Shown: positions 17,444 to 28,329 of the stretch, piece by piece
Layout of the letters: the number at the start of each line of letters is the position of its first letter
Numbering within the stretch: position 1 is the first letter of the stretch
DNA from: Mycobacterium sp. 852014-52450_SCH5900713
Lineage (GTDB): Bacteria; Actinomycetota; Actinomycetes; Mycobacteriales; Mycobacteriaceae
Direction of reading: 5' to 3'
Assembly (NCBI RefSeq): GCF_001667075.1
Contig: NZ_LZIL01000011.1
Location: 124,001-188,000 of the forward strand
DNA: 64,000 nt
Made by a program: the position numbers and the translations under genes
The notes under the pieces: generated by a model
What the model was told of the DNA's origin: nothing
The model's database searches: none
The model's input: only the letters and a program-made list of their open reading frames with translations

Positions 17444-18855
17444 GCGCGGAACTGGTTGAGCGCGCGCACTTTGTTCATCACGTCGAGCGCGGCCACCTTG
17501 TAGGCCTCGGAGAACGTGGGGTAGTTGAAGACGGCGTCCACCAGGTACTCGACGGTGCCGCCGCAGCCCATGACGGCCTGCCCGATGTGCACCATCTCGG
17601 TGGCGCTGGTGCCGAAGATGTGCACGCCCAGCAGCTTGAGATCGTCGGTGGACACCAGCAGCTTGAGCATGCCGTAGGAGTCGCCGGCGATCTGGCCGCG
17701 GGCCAGTTCGCGGTACCTGGCCACGCCGACCTCGTAGGGGACCGCGTTCTTGGTCAGCTCGACCTCGGTGGCACCAACGTAGGAGACCTCGGGGATTGAG
17801 TAGATGCCGATCGGCTGCAGTTCGGTGATGCCGTCGGTCTGCTCCCCGAACGCGTGGTAGGCGGCCAGCCGGCCCTGTTCCATCGATGTCGCGGCCAGCG
17901 CGGGGAAGCCGATCACGTCGCCGACGGCGTAGATGTGCGGCACCTTGGTCTGGAAGAAGTCGTCGACGAAGATCCGGCCGCGGTTGTCGGCCTCCAGCTC
18001 GGCGTTGTGCAGGTCGAGGTGGTCGGTCTGGCCCTGCCGCCCGGCGGAATACATCACCGTCTCGGCGGGGATCTGCTTGCCGCTTGCCAGGGTGGTGACG
18101 GTGCCCGCCGAGCCGACGTCGACCGCAGTCACCTCCTCGCCGAACCGGAACGTCACCGCCAGGTCGCGCAGGTGGAACTTCAGCGCCTCGACCACCTCGG
18201 GGTCACAGAAACCCAGCATGTCGCTCTGCTTCTCCACGACGGTGACCTTGGTGCCCAGCGCGGCGAACATGGAGGCGTATTCGATGCCGATCACCCCGGC
18301 GCCGACCACCACCATCGAGGTGGGCAGCGATTTGAGGTCGAGGATCCCGTCGGAATCGAGCACCCGCTCCTCGTCGAACTCGACGCCGGACGGCCGCGCC
18401 GGCCGGGTGCCGGTGGCGATGACGATGAATTTGCCGCTAACGGTTAACTTTTCGCGACGGGACGGGTCTTCGACCTCGATGGTGTGCGGGTCGACGAACC
18501 GGCCGTGGCCCAGCAACAGGTCGATGCGGTTGCGCATCAGCTGGTTGCGCACCACGTCGACCTCCTTGCCGATCACGTGCTGGGTGCGCGCCAGCAGGTC
18601 GGCCGGGGTGATCTTCTCCTTGACCCGATAGCTCGCGCCGTACAGTTCCCGTTGACTCATGCCGGTCAGGTAAAGGACGGCCTCGCGCAACGTCTTTGAC
18701 GGGATGGTGCCGGTCTGGACGCACACCCCACCGAGCATCTGGCCGCGTTCGACGATTGCAACCGACTTGCCGAGCTTGGCCGAGGCGATGGCGGCCTTCT
18801 GGCCGCCGGGCCCCGAACCGATGACCACCATGTCGTACTCTTGCGCCGAACTCAT
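17440..18855 (-). CDS. sthA: Soluble pyridine nucleotide transhydrogenase (SthA)
   Basis: SthA is an FAD flavoprotein that passes hydride between NADPH and NAD. The 471-residue protein has the FAD motif [10 protein letters not shown] near 13-22, an NAD(P) motif [13 protein letters not shown] and the C-terminal dimer domain [14 protein letters not shown]. The redox-active disulfide of related lipoamide dehydrogenases is not present: the second Cys is Thr in [10 protein letters not shown] (Cys45/Thr50). That is normal for SthA and separates it from disulfide reductases. Its stop overlaps that of the convergent protease by 4 bases. Confidence 0.95.
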   Translation of the reverse strand: MSSAQEYDMVVIGSGPGGQKAAIASAKLGKSVAIVERGQMLGGVCVQTGTIPSKTLREAVLYLTGMSQRELYGASYRVKEKITPADLLARTQHVIGKEVDVVRNQLMRNRIDLLLGHGRFVDPHTIEVEDPSRREKLTVSGKFIVIATGTRPARPSGVEFDEERVLDSDGILDLKSLPTSMVVVGAGVIGIEYASMFAALGTKVTVVEKQSDMLGFCDPEVVEALKFHLRDLAVTFRFGEEVTAVDVGSAGTVTTLASGKQIPAETVMYSAGRQGQTDHLDLHNAELEADNRGRIFVDDFFQTKVPHIYAVGDVIGFPALAATSMEQGRLAAYHAFGEQTDGITELQPIGIYSIPEVSYVGATEVELTKNAVPYEVGVARYRELARGQIAGDSYGMLKLLVSTDDLKLLGVHIFGTSATEMVHIGQAVMGCGGTVEYLVDAVFNYPTFSEAYKVAALDVMNKVRALNQFRA

Positions 18856-18966
18856 GGGCTAACAGTAGATCAGCAGAACTCACAGTGCTGGGTTCATTCA
18901 CAGGCCCGGGATTGCATCCGTTCTCCCGAGCGCCGGATGACGGTGCGGCCCGTCAGCGTGGTGCCC

Positions 18967-20025
18967 ATGACGACGCATCGACCTGACTTCAAACTGAACC
19001 GGCCCGGCGCACTCATCGCCGCGCTGCCTGCCGTCCTCGGCTTCGTTCCCGAAAATTCATTGGTACTGGTGTCTTTGGATGGTGGCGACCTTGGAGCGGT
19101 GATGCGGGTCGACCTCTCCGACGAGCTCGCGGGGCGGGTCGGACACCTCGCGGAGGTCGCCGCCGCGGCCCGGCCCGACGCCGCGATCGCGGTGATCGTC
19201 GACGCGGAGGGGGCGCACTGCCCCTGCTGTAACGACGATCACCGGCTGGTGTGCGATGCGCTCGCAAAGTCGTTGTCCGAGCACGACATCGAGCTGTGGG
19301 CCGCACACGTGGTCGACCGGGTCGCCCTCGGTGGGCGCTGGCACTGCGTGGACGGTTGCGGCTCGAGCGGTCTCGTCGACGATCCGTCGGCGTCGCCGCT
19401 GGCGGCCGCGGCGGTGCTCGACGGCAGGCGGCTGTACGCGCGGCGCGCCGACCTGCAGGCCGTCATCGCGATCGAGGACACGGCGCGCAGCGCCAAATTG
19501 ACCGCCGTGATCGACCGGCAGGAGACCAGGCGCCGGGCCGCGCACCGCGCGGATCCGGCCCGCTGCGCCCGCGCCGACGTGAAGCACGCGATGGCGGCCG
19601 CGTCCCGTGTCGCCGCCGGCGAGGCGCTGACCGCAGGCCAGCTGGCGAAGCTGGGCTGCGCACTCGTCGACCCGCAGGTGCGCGACATCCTCTACGCCCT
19701 GGCGGTCGGTGAGCATGCCGACGAGGCGGAGTCCTTGTGGGCGCTGCTGGCTCGCACCCTGCCCCCGCCCTGGCGGGTGGAGGCGCTGGTGCTGCTCGCG
19801 TTCAGCGCCTACGTCCGCGGCGACGGACCGCTGGCCGGGATATCGCTGGAGGCCGCGCTGCGCTGCGAGCCCGGGCATCGAATGGCGGGCATGCTGGACA
19901 CGGCGTTGCAGTCCGGCCTGCGGCCCGAGGACATCCGGGAACTGGCGCTTACCGGCTACCGGCTGGCCAAAGAGCTCGGCGTGCGGTTGCCGCCGCGACG
20001 GCCGTTCGGGCGCCGGGCGTGCTAG
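18967..20025 (+). CDS. DUF4192 protein
   Basis: A 352-residue conserved actinobacterial protein (DUF4192; Rv2712c in M. tuberculosis). It opens MTTHRPDFKLNRPGALIAAL and has VLGFVPENSLVLVSL, the hallmark of the family, then WRVEALVLLAF and DGPLAGISLEAAL. There are a few Cys (CPCC) near residue 80 that could bind metal. No signal peptide or membrane helix. Function unknown. Divergent from sthA and convergent with ideR. Confidence 0.88.
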   Translation: MTTHRPDFKLNRPGALIAALPAVLGFVPENSLVLVSLDGGDLGAVMRVDLSDELAGRVGHLAEVAAAARPDAAIAVIVDAEGAHCPCCNDDHRLVCDALAKSLSEHDIELWAAHVVDRVALGGRWHCVDGCGSSGLVDDPSASPLAAAAVLDGRRLYARRADLQAVIAIEDTARSAKLTAVIDRQETRRRAAHRADPARCARADVKHAMAAASRVAAGEALTAGQLAKLGCALVDPQVRDILYALAVGEHADEAESLWALLARTLPPPWRVEALVLLAFSAYVRGDGPLAGISLEAALRCEPGHRMAGMLDTALQSGLRPEDIRELALTGYRLAKELGVRLPPRRPFGRRAC

Positions 20026-20033
20026 CCCCTACG

Positions 20034-20723
20034 TCAGACTTTCTCGACCTTGACGGCGTGCGCCATCTCGTGCGGCAGGGTGACGTTCTCGTGGCCCGGG
20101 ATGACGATGGTGACCCCGGCGGGCCCGGTCTCGACGGTCACCCGGGCGTTGGGGACGACGCCGGCGTCCTTCAGGCGGGTGATCAGGTCGATGTCACCTT
20201 GCACGTGTTCGGTCAGCTGGCGGACGACCACGGCCACCGGCGAACCGGGCGGCAACTCGGTCAGCCGGACGAGGTTGGCGTCGTCGGCGCCGGACTCGGG
20301 GCCGACGCCCAGGTCCAACAGCCCCGGGATCGGGTTACCGAACGGGGAGGTGGTCGGGTGGTTGAGCACCTTCACCAGTCGCCGCTCGACGTCCTCGCTC
20401 ATCACGTGCTCCCACCGGCATGCCTCGGCGTGCACTTCCTCCCAGGGCACCCCGATGACGTCGACGAGCAATCGCTCGGCGAGACGGTGCTTGCGCATGA
20501 CGGAGATGGCCAGCGCGCGGCCCTTGTCGGTGAGCTCCAGGTGGCGGTCGCCGGCGACGTGGAGCAGCCCGTCGCGCTCCATACGGGACACGGTCTGGCT
20601 GACTGTCGGCCCGCTCTGGTCGAGGCGTTCCGCGATGCGCGCACGCAGCGGGGTCACGCCCTCTTCTTCGAGGTCGTAGATGGTCCGCAAGTACATCTCG
20701 GTGGTGTCAACCAGGTCGTTCAT
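20034..20723 (-). CDS. ideR: Iron-dependent repressor IdeR
   Basis: IdeR is the DtxR-family repressor that, loaded with Fe2+, shuts off siderophore genes and activates iron storage. In this 229-residue protein the N-terminal winged HTH (about 1-70) and dimerisation domain carry all metal ligands known for the family: Met10, His79, Glu83, His98, Cys102, Glu105 and His106. The C-terminal SH3-like domain is about 150-229. It lies downstream of sigB on the same strand, separated by a strong hairpin, so it probably has its own promoter. Confidence 0.97.
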   Translation of the reverse strand: MNDLVDTTEMYLRTIYDLEEEGVTPLRARIAERLDQSGPTVSQTVSRMERDGLLHVAGDRHLELTDKGRALAISVMRKHRLAERLLVDVIGVPWEEVHAEACRWEHVMSEDVERRLVKVLNHPTTSPFGNPIPGLLDLGVGPESGADDANLVRLTELPPGSPVAVVVRQLTEHVQGDIDLITRLKDAGVVPNARVTVETGPAGVTIVIPGHENVTLPHEMAHAVKVEKV

Positions 20724-20795
20724 TCAGCACCTTCCATCGACGCCGAGTCTACTTGGCCAGCTGCGCGAATGGGTGTAACGCTGCCCCGACAAGCA

Positions 20796-20825
20796 GTATG
20801 CCCGCCGCGTGCGCGGCGGGCATAC
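20796..20825 (-). terminator. Perfect 13-bp hairpin after sigB
   Basis: GTATGCCCGCCGC and its exact complement are separated by the tetraloop GTGC. It lies 23 bases after the sigB stop and about 70 bases before ideR. There is no U-tract, as is usual for mycobacterial hairpin terminators. Confidence 0.8.
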
Positions 20826-20848
20826 CGTCTGCTACCTAGCTGGGGGTC

Positions 20849-21808
20849 TTAGCTTGCGTACGACCGTAGCCGGTCGGCGCGCTCGCCGTGGCGGAGTTTG
20901 GACATTACATCCCGCTCGATCTGCCGGACCCGCTCGCGGGAGAGGCCGAACAGCTTGCCGATCTGATCGAGGGTGCGCGGCTGGCCGTCGTCCAGGCCGA
21001 AGCGCAGCCGGATCACCTGGTGCTCGCGCTCGTCGAGAGTGGCGAGCACGCTGCGGATGTCGGTGTGCAGCAGCTCGGCGATCACCGCGTTCTCGGCGGA
21101 CATCGCCTCGGCGTCCTCGATGAAATCGCCCAGCGGGGCCTCTTCTTCGGAGCCGACCGGCATGTCCAGGCTTACCGGGTCGCGGCTGTGCTCGAGCAGG
21201 TCGTTGATCTTCTCGACCGGGATTCCGGACTCGGCCGCGAGTTCCTCGTCGGTGGCCTCGCGTCCCAGGTTCTGGTGCATCTCCCGCTTGATTCGCGCCA
21301 GCTTGTTGACCTGCTCGACCAGATGCACCGGCAGCCGGATGGTGCGGCTCTGGTCGGCCATGCCACGGGTGATGGCCTGACGAATCCACCATGTGGCATA
21401 GGTGGAGAACTTGAATCCCTTTGTGTAGTCGAACTTCTCCATCGCGCGGATCAAGCCCAGGTTGCCCTCCTGGATGAGGTCCAGCAGCGGCATACCGCGA
21501 CCCGTGTAGCGCTTGGCCAGCGACACCACCAGGCGCAGGTTGGCTTCCAGCAGGTGACGGCGCGCGGCCTGTCCATCGCGCGCGACGGCCTCGAGGTCAC
21601 GCCGGCGGTTCTCGCCGAGGCGCTTGCGAGTTTCGAGCAGATGCTCGGCGTAGAGCCCGGCCTCGATGCGCTTGGCCAGTTCAACCTCGCCCGCAGCGTT
21701 CAGCAGCGCCGTCTTACCGATGCCATTGAGATACACGCGCACGAGGTCCGCGGCGGGGCTTTGAGCATCCAGATCGCCGTCAAATCTGCTCGTGCTGGCG
21801 TTCGCCAT
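20849..21808 (-). CDS. sigB: Alternative principal-like sigma factor SigB
   Basis: SigB is a group 2 sigma factor of the sigma-70 family that drives general stress and stationary-phase genes. The 319-residue protein lacks the long acidic N-terminus of SigA. It has region 1.2 ([16 protein letters not shown]), regions 2.1-2.4 ([16 protein letters not shown] to [17 protein letters not shown]), region 3 ([19 protein letters not shown]) and region 4 ending [24 protein letters not shown] supports the start at 21808. An ECF-type promoter lies upstream. Confidence 0.97.
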   Translation of the reverse strand: MANASTSRFDGDLDAQSPAADLVRVYLNGIGKTALLNAAGEVELAKRIEAGLYAEHLLETRKRLGENRRRDLEAVARDGQAARRHLLEANLRLVVSLAKRYTGRGMPLLDLIQEGNLGLIRAMEKFDYTKGFKFSTYATWWIRQAITRGMADQSRTIRLPVHLVEQVNKLARIKREMHQNLGREATDEELAAESGIPVEKINDLLEHSRDPVSLDMPVGSEEEAPLGDFIEDAEAMSAENAVIAELLHTDIRSVLATLDEREHQVIRLRFGLDDGQPRTLDQIGKLFGLSRERVRQIERDVMSKLRHGERADRLRSYAS

Positions 21809-21841
21809 AGCGACCTCCCGTTCGGCTTGTACTGTCATCGA

Positions 21842-21872
21842 GTTCAACGACAGATCAGCTCTGAGAGTTCCC
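21842..21872 (-). promoter_or_regulatory. ECF-sigma (SigE/SigH-like) promoter of sigB
   Basis: On the minus strand GGGAAC (21872-21867) and CGTTGA (from 21849) are separated by 17 bases, matching the GGAAC/GTT signature of SigE and SigH promoters. It would give a leader of about 30 bases ending in the sigB ribosome site. This fits the known control of M. tuberculosis sigB by SigE/SigH. Confidence 0.65.
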
Positions 21873-21946
21873 GGCGTTTTGTGATCTCACACGTCTTGAC
21901 GTGCGGGAATGTGCCGTCGACCTGAGAATGTCCTGAGAAGTGCGGA

Positions 21947-22342
21947 CTATTCCCAGCCCTGCGGTCCGGTGGGCCAGCTCGAGGGGGGATGCCGGGGCGG
22001 TTCGATCGCCGGCCGCTCGGCGCTCGGGAAGAGCGGCGTGCGCCGCCGGGCATCGTCGAACCGCCGCGGTTCGTCGGGGCTGCGCGGTGGCCGGTCGTTG
22101 GCGATCAGGACCGCCATCCATGGCAACGGGATCGACACGGCCACGATCGCCAGTGAGATCAGACCGTTGTGCCACGCGCCGTACGCCAGCGCGGCCAGGA
22201 TGAGCGCCGGGATCCGGAACCCCATCAGCGTCAAGTATTTCCGGACCCGCGCGCGGTGCTGCTCTTCGTAGGAGGGTGCTGCGGCGGTGATGAGCACCGG
22301 CCGGCCCTCATCGTCGAACCCCAGATCGGATTCGCGCTTCAT
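21947..22342 (-). CDS. DUF3099 small membrane protein
   Basis: A 131-residue protein with two membrane helices (about 43-62 and 65-88; FRIPALILAALAYGAWHNGL and AIVAVSIPLPWMAVLIAN). An N-terminal polar stretch contains LITAAAPSYEEQHRARVRKY, and the tail is Pro/Arg-rich and probably cytoplasmic. It matches DUF3099 and the Rv2709 position. Function unknown. The start at 22342 follows GTGGAGAA. It lies upstream of sigB on the same strand, but the sigB promoter lies between them. Confidence 0.82.
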   Translation of the reverse strand: MKRESDLGFDDEGRPVLITAAAPSYEEQHRARVRKYLTLMGFRIPALILAALAYGAWHNGLISLAIVAVSIPLPWMAVLIANDRPPRSPDEPRRFDDARRRTPLFPSAERPAIEPPRHPPSSWPTGPQGWE

Positions 22343-22396
22343 TTCTCCACTCTCCCACACCTGACCAATTCCGGCAGAAGCGAGTTACGGGGCACA

Positions 22397-22645
22397 ATGT
22401 CAGGTATGGAGACCCAGACGATCGAACGCACCGAGACCGACGAACGCGTCGACGACGGGACGGGCAGCGATACGCCGAAGTACTTCCACTACGTCAAGAA
22501 GGACAAGATCGCCGAGAGTGCGGTCATGGGCAGCCACGTGGTGGCGTTGTGCGGGGAGGTCTTTCCCGTCACCAAGGCGGCCAAGCCGGGCTCGCCGGTC
22601 TGCCCCGATTGCAAGCAGATCTACGACCGGATGAAGAAGGGCTAG
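22397..22645 (+). CDS. DUF3039 small protein
   Basis: An 82-residue protein beginning MSGMETQTIERTETDE, with the conserved KYFHYVKKDKIAESAVMG and a two-part cysteine motif (VVALCGEVF and CPDCKQIYDRM) that looks metal-binding, probably zinc. This is DUF3039 (Rv2708c). It is divergent from the DUF3099 gene and its stop overlaps that of the YihY gene by 4 bases on the other strand. ATG 22397 gives the family length; ATG 22406 is also in frame. Function unknown. Confidence 0.85.
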   Translation: MSGMETQTIERTETDERVDDGTGSDTPKYFHYVKKDKIAESAVMGSHVVALCGEVFPVTKAAKPGSPVCPDCKQIYDRMKKG

Positions 22646-23637
22646 GTCGGCCGCGACGGCTCGGCCGTCAGCGTCGCGGTGTCGGCGGGCGCCGGCTCCG
22701 GTGCCGAAGCCGCCGGCCGCTTGAGCGCCGTCACCCGGGATTCCAGCCACTTGCGCAGCCGGTGGGCGTGAGTCTTCGGCGCCGGGAATTCCTCTTGGAT
22801 CGCCGCGTTGAGTTCGGCGCCGAGCATGACCGCGAAACCGCCGAAGAACGCAAAAAGCAGGAACGCTATCGGTGTGGCCAGCGCGCCGTAGGTGTAGCCG
22901 GTGCTGGTGATCCACCGCAGGTAGATCCGAAGGCCCAGCGTCGCGACCAGGAAGACCGCCGTGGCGAGCACGGCGCCGAAGATCAGCCGGTGCGTCGGCA
23001 GGGGCTCGGGTAGTGCCACCCGGTACAGGATGACCACCCCGACCAGCAGGCCCAGGATCAGCGCCGGGTAATACCCGTAGCGCAGGACGTTGGCCAGGCT
23101 GTCCGGGATGTGTTCGCTCAACTTGCGCGGCCCCACCACCAGTACCGGCGCGGCGACCACCACGAACACCAGCATCACCACGTAGAGGAACAGGGCGAAG
23201 AGCCGCTGCCGCACGGGGTGCCGCAGCGGGGTCTGGTCGTGCGCCTCCACCACTGCGTCGACGTAGGCCGAGATCGCCGACGATCCCGCCCACATCGAGA
23301 TCAGGAAGCCGACCGAAACCACCTCGCCACGCGCGTTGGCGGTGACGTCACGGATGGTCGGCTCGATGATCTCGTTGACGACGCTGGGCGAGAAGAAACT
23401 GCGGATCGCGGAGATGATGCTCTTCTCGACCGCCGTCAACGTGTCGGGCCCGAACAGCGGCGCCACGTACGCCAGGCTTCCCAGGATCCCCAGGAGCAGT
23501 GGTGGTAGCGACAGCGCCGACCAGAAACCCGCCTGCGCGGACTCGGAAAAGATGGAATCGTCCCAGCTTTTCGAGAGAGTCCTCAGACTGAGTCGCCTGA
23601 TGTGATGGCGGGACGGTTTTGCGACTTGATCGCTCAT
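22642..23637 (-). CDS. YihY/BrkB-family inner-membrane protein
   Basis: A 331-residue integral membrane protein with about six helices. It shows the family hallmarks SVGFLISMWAGSSAISAYVDAV and the late GYTYGALATPIAFLLFAFFG. The N-terminal 25 residues and the C-terminal 60 (Ala/Pro/Glu-rich) are polar. The family includes BrkB but is not a proven nuclease or virulence factor; activity is unknown. It corresponds to Rv2707. Confidence 0.88.
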   Translation of the reverse strand: MSDQVAKPSRHHIRRLSLRTLSKSWDDSIFSESAQAGFWSALSLPPLLLGILGSLAYVAPLFGPDTLTAVEKSIISAIRSFFSPSVVNEIIEPTIRDVTANARGEVVSVGFLISMWAGSSAISAYVDAVVEAHDQTPLRHPVRQRLFALFLYVVMLVFVVVAAPVLVVGPRKLSEHIPDSLANVLRYGYYPALILGLLVGVVILYRVALPEPLPTHRLIFGAVLATAVFLVATLGLRIYLRWITSTGYTYGALATPIAFLLFAFFGGFAVMLGAELNAAIQEEFPAPKTHAHRLRKWLESRVTALKRPAASAPEPAPADTATLTAEPSRPT

Positions 23638-23702
23638 ACCCGTCCAGCATTACCGAAGACTGCCCCACAAGCCCACATTGGCCGTGGGTGAGTTGAGCCA
23701 AA

Positions 23703-23888
23703 CTAGCTTCCGCTGATCTCCAGGACGGCGGCAAGCTCGGTCAATTTCGCCTCGTGCTCGTTGGCGTGATGCTGGCAGAAGAGAAGCTCAGCTCCGGAAG
23801 GCAGCTTGGCGCGGACTCGAGCGGCGGCACCGCAGCGATCGCAGCGGTCCGCACGGGTTAGCTCGGGACTGGTCAGAGTTGCATTCAT
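23703..23888 (-). CDS. Small zinc-ribbon-like DUF7455 protein
   Basis: A 61-residue protein with a CDRCGAAA motif and a CQHHANEHEAKL motif, four possible zinc ligands (Cys-Cys, Cys-His/His). It starts MNATLTSPELTRAD behind GGAGAAGCC. The same short protein is conserved in mycobacteria and other Actinobacteria. Function unknown. The frame continues upstream, but the extension has no ribosome site and lies across the promoter region of the divergent DUF952 gene. Confidence 0.78.
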   Translation of the reverse strand: MNATLTSPELTRADRCDRCGAAARVRAKLPSGAELLFCQHHANEHEAKLTELAAVLEISGS

Positions 23889-24024
23889 GGCTTCTCCGTT
23901 CTTGCTTTCATTCACTCTCTCAGACGTATGGGGTTTTCGCGTTGTTCCCTGATCGTTATCGGGTGTGTCGTTTCTCACGGCCTGTAAACGTTTCGTTTCC
24001 GACGCATCTCTAATGTGTTCATCC

Positions 24025-24381
24025 ATGACTTCCGCTCCTGACCTGCTGGTACATCTGTGTGGGGTCGACGAGTGGGCCCGTGCCCGCGCGTGCGGTGAGC
24101 TCCACGCGTCCGGCGGCCAGTTCATCCATCTCTCGACGCCGGAACAGGTTCACCTGCCGGCGAACCGGCTCTACCGGGGCCGCGATGACTTGGTGCTACT
24201 GCACATCGATCCGGCGCGGCTGCACTCCGAAGTGCGTTGGGAGCCAGGAGCTGCAACGGATCCGGAGTCGATGCTGTTCCCGCATCTGTACGGTCCGCTG
24301 CCCACGGATGCTGTGATCAGAGTCACGGCCTACCGCCCGGGCCCCGACGGAACCTTCCCGCCGGTCGCGGGATCCACGTAG
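24025..24381 (+). CDS. DUF952 protein
   Basis: A 118-residue protein with the DUF952 pattern: LLVHLCGVDEWARARACGEL, then GGQFIHLSTPEQV, LVLLHIDPARL and a C-terminal MLFPHLYGPLP. The HL and FIHLS motifs are spaced as in KptA/ADP-ribosyltransferase-like folds, to which DUF952 has been linked. Catalytic activity is unproven. It corresponds to Rv2705c. Its last 52 bases overlap the 3' end of the convergent RidA gene. Confidence 0.83.
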   Translation: MTSAPDLLVHLCGVDEWARARACGELHASGGQFIHLSTPEQVHLPANRLYRGRDDLVLLHIDPARLHSEVRWEPGAATDPESMLFPHLYGPLPTDAVIRVTAYRPGPDGTFPPVAGST

Positions 24382-24743
24382 GCGTCGGCCTCGATCTCGA
24401 CCAACAGCTCGGGCGCTATCAGCGCGGACACCTCCACCATGGTGGCCGCGGGACGGATGACGCCGAAGACCTCCGCGTGCACCGCCGCTACCTCGCGCCA
24501 GCGGGAGATGTCGGTGACATAGATCCGGGTGCGGACCACGTCGGTAAGCGCCGCTCCCGCCTGCCGCAGTGCAATCTCGATCCGGCGCAAGGCATCTCGG
24601 GCCTGGGCCGCGATGTCGCCAGCGGGTCCCGCGCCTGTCGTTCCGGCTACCGACACGTGCGGGCCGACCCGCACCGCGCGCGAATAGCCGACGGCCGCTT
24701 CGAACTCGGAGCCGGATGACACCACTGTGCGGTTGGCTGACAT
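24330..24743 (-). CDS. RidA/YjgF/Rid family protein
   Basis: A 137-residue Rid-family protein, a trimeric enzyme type that hydrolyses reactive enamine/imine intermediates from PLP enzymes. It shows GYSRAVRVGPHVSVAGTTG, QARDALRRIEIALRQAGA, VVRTRIYVTDISRW and the late ALIAPELLVEIEADAYV. Typical RidA has the Arg of VRTR-Y in this position, so the key guanidinium is present. Start MSANRT is chosen over an in-frame codon 9 bases earlier. It corresponds to Rv2704. Confidence 0.87.
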   Translation of the reverse strand: MSANRTVVSSGSEFEAAVGYSRAVRVGPHVSVAGTTGAGPAGDIAAQARDALRRIEIALRQAGAALTDVVRTRIYVTDISRWREVAAVHAEVFGVIRPAATMVEVSALIAPELLVEIEADAYVDPATGGKVPSGPGR

Positions 24744-24844
24744 GGGAGTCACCGTACGACGGCCACGCCGGCGGCGCGACGCATTTTCTGGGGGCGCTGA
24801 GCGTCCTTGCGCGGCAACGGGTCCGGCGAGGACGCTCGGGGTTA

Positions 24845-26353
<1,509 letters not shown>

Positions 26354-26529
26354 TTACACCCCTTCGTTTGGGCTCACCTTCGGTGGGTAATGGGCATGGT
26401 TAACCGAAAGTGTCTGCTATGTCGATGTCGGCGTTGGATCAGCGTGGGTGTTTGCACGCTAACGTTCGGGCGGTCGCCGATGACCATTGTAACGACAGTG
26501 AGCGGCCGAACGGCTCTGCCGGGCGAAAA

Positions 26530-27339
26530 TCAGTGCGTCACGTCCGAGGTGGAGGCCATGGCCGCGCCGACGATTCCGGCGGTGTTGAGCAGGGCAGCCG
26601 CCACCACCGGGGTGCGATTTTCGAGCAGCGGTAGCCACTTGTCGGCCTTGCGGCTGATGCCGCCCCCCGCGATGAACAGGTCCGGCCACACCGCGTTCTC
26701 GATGGCCACCAGCACCCGGGTGACCTGCTTGGCCCACCTTTCGAAGCTCCAACCGTTCTTCTCTTTGACCGACGACGCCGCGCGCTGCTCGGCCTCTTTG
26801 CCGCCGACCTCGAGATGCCCGAACTCGGTGTTGGGTATCAGGACGCCGTTGTGGATGACCGCGGAGCCGATTCCCGTGCCGAACGTCAGCAACACCACCA
26901 GACCCGACTGATTTCTGCCCGCGCCGTAGTGCTCCTCGGCCAGCCCCGCGGCGTCGGCATCGTTGAGCACCGTGACGTCCTGGCCGTCCAACTCCGCGCT
27001 GATGATGTCGCGCGCGTTACAGCCGATCCACGATTTGTCGACGTTGGCCGCCGTCTGGGCGACACCGTGGGTGACGACCCCGGGATAGGTCACCCCGAGT
27101 GGACCGGTCCAGCCGAACGCGTTGACCACCTCGGCGATGGTCTTGGCAACCGCCGGCGGCGTTGCCGGCTGCGGGGTGAGCAGCTTGATCCGCTCGCCGA
27201 TCAGCTGCCCGGTGTCCATGTCGACGATGCCGCCCTTGATGCCGCTGCCGCCGACGTCGATGCCGAATCCCCGACGCTGTGGGGTGCCGACGGCGGCGCC
27301 GGTGCCGGGCGTATCCGTGGTCGAGTCCGTGCTGGTCAT
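26530..27339 (-). CDS. ppgK: Polyphosphate glucokinase
   Basis: A ROK-family kinase of 269 residues that phosphorylates glucose using inorganic polyphosphate or ATP. Motifs: FGIDVGGSGIKGGIVD (phosphate 1) near 33-48, GVTYPGV, VLNDADAAGLAEEHYGAG and LLTFGTGIGSAVIHNG (phosphate 2), and the C-terminal IAGGGISRKADKW. The start MTSTDS at 27339 is preferred to a longer in-frame start. It is immediately downstream of sigA's promoter region on the opposite side and divergent from suhB, an arrangement also known in M. tuberculosis. Confidence 0.95.
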   Translation of the reverse strand: MTSTDSTTDTPGTGAAVGTPQRRGFGIDVGGSGIKGGIVDMDTGQLIGERIKLLTPQPATPPAVAKTIAEVVNAFGWTGPLGVTYPGVVTHGVAQTAANVDKSWIGCNARDIISAELDGQDVTVLNDADAAGLAEEHYGAGRNQSGLVVLLTFGTGIGSAVIHNGVLIPNTEFGHLEVGGKEAEQRAASSVKEKNGWSFERWAKQVTRVLVAIENAVWPDLFIAGGGISRKADKWLPLLENRTPVVAAALLNTAGIVGAAMASTSDVTH

Positions 27340-27442
27340 CGAAGCTCCTGGACGTGGCTGAGGCTGTCCGCCCACCTTAGCCCGGCGCCGGTGCGGCTAC
27401 GGGGCATCTGCGGGGCCGTGCCGCCTGTGATGCGATAGACGG

Positions 27443-28321
27443 GTGACCCGAGGAGATGACGAGCCCGCCCGGCTGCGCACGGTGGCCGAATCGCTGGCCA
27501 CGGAGGCCGCCGCGTTCGTGCGGCGCCGCCGCGCCGAGGTCTTCGGCGAGGCCGCGGCGGCCTCGCAACTTCCGGGCAACGGCGCGGTGCGGTCGAAGAG
27601 CACCCCCACCGATCCGGTGACCGTCGTCGACACGGAGACCGAACGCCTGTTGCGGGACCGGCTGGCCGAATTGCGGCCCGGTGACCCGATTCTCGGCGAG
27701 GAGGGCGGCGGCCCGGCCGACCCGGCGGGGACCCCCGCGGGCGCGGTGACGTGGGTGCTCGATCCCATCGACGGCACGGTGAACTTCGTCTACGGCATCC
27801 CGGCGTACGCGGTGTCGGTCGGCGTGCAAGTCGACGGCGTGTCGGTCGCGGGCGCGGTCGCCGACGTCGTCGCCGGCCGGGTGTACTCGGCCGCGACCGG
27901 CCTGGGCGCGCATGTCATCGACGATCAGGGGGTGCGGACGCTGCGGTGCGCCGCGGTCGACGATTTGTCGATGGCGCTGCTGGGCACCGGGTTCGGGTAC
28001 TCACGGCAGCGACGGGCGACGCAGGCGGCGCTGTTGGCGCGGCTGCTGCCGGTGGTTCGCGACGTCCGCCGGATCGGTTCGGCGGCGCTGGATCTGTGCA
28101 TGGTCGCGGCGGGCCGGCTCGACGCGTTCTACGAGCACGGCCTGCAGCCGTGGGATTGCGCCGCCGGCGCGCTGATCGCCGCCGAGGCGGGGGCGCGGGT
28201 TTCGTTGCCGGCGAACGACATTGAGGGCGCCGGCCTGGTGTTGGCCGCCGCGCCGGGAATCGCCGACGAGCTGCTGGCCGCCCTGGACGAAATCGACGGC
28301 CTCGACCCGATTCTCGATTGA
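27443..28321 (+). CDS. suhB: Inositol-1-monophosphatase (SuhB)
   Basis: A Mg-dependent phosphatase of 292 residues releasing myo-inositol, needed for phosphatidylinositol, mannosides and mycothiol. The metal-site motifs are present: GEEGGGP (Glu), WVLDPIDGTVNFVYGIP and the C-terminal WDCAAGALIAAEAGA. The start is GTG 27443; an ATG a few bases later is out of frame. It is divergent from ppgK. Length and motif order match M. tuberculosis SuhB. Confidence 0.95.
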   Translation: MTRGDDEPARLRTVAESLATEAAAFVRRRRAEVFGEAAAASQLPGNGAVRSKSTPTDPVTVVDTETERLLRDRLAELRPGDPILGEEGGGPADPAGTPAGAVTWVLDPIDGTVNFVYGIPAYAVSVGVQVDGVSVAGAVADVVAGRVYSAATGLGAHVIDDQGVRTLRCAAVDDLSMALLGTGFGYSRQRRATQAALLARLLPVVRDVRRIGSAALDLCMVAAGRLDAFYEHGLQPWDCAAGALIAAEAGARVSLPANDIEGAGLVLAAAPGIADELLAALDEIDGLDPILD

Positions 28322-28329
28322 CGCCGCCG

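Noticed and set aside
17440..18855. Loss of SthA function through the missing second cysteine
   Set aside because: Thr in place of the second Cys is normal for SthA; it does not use the disulfide.
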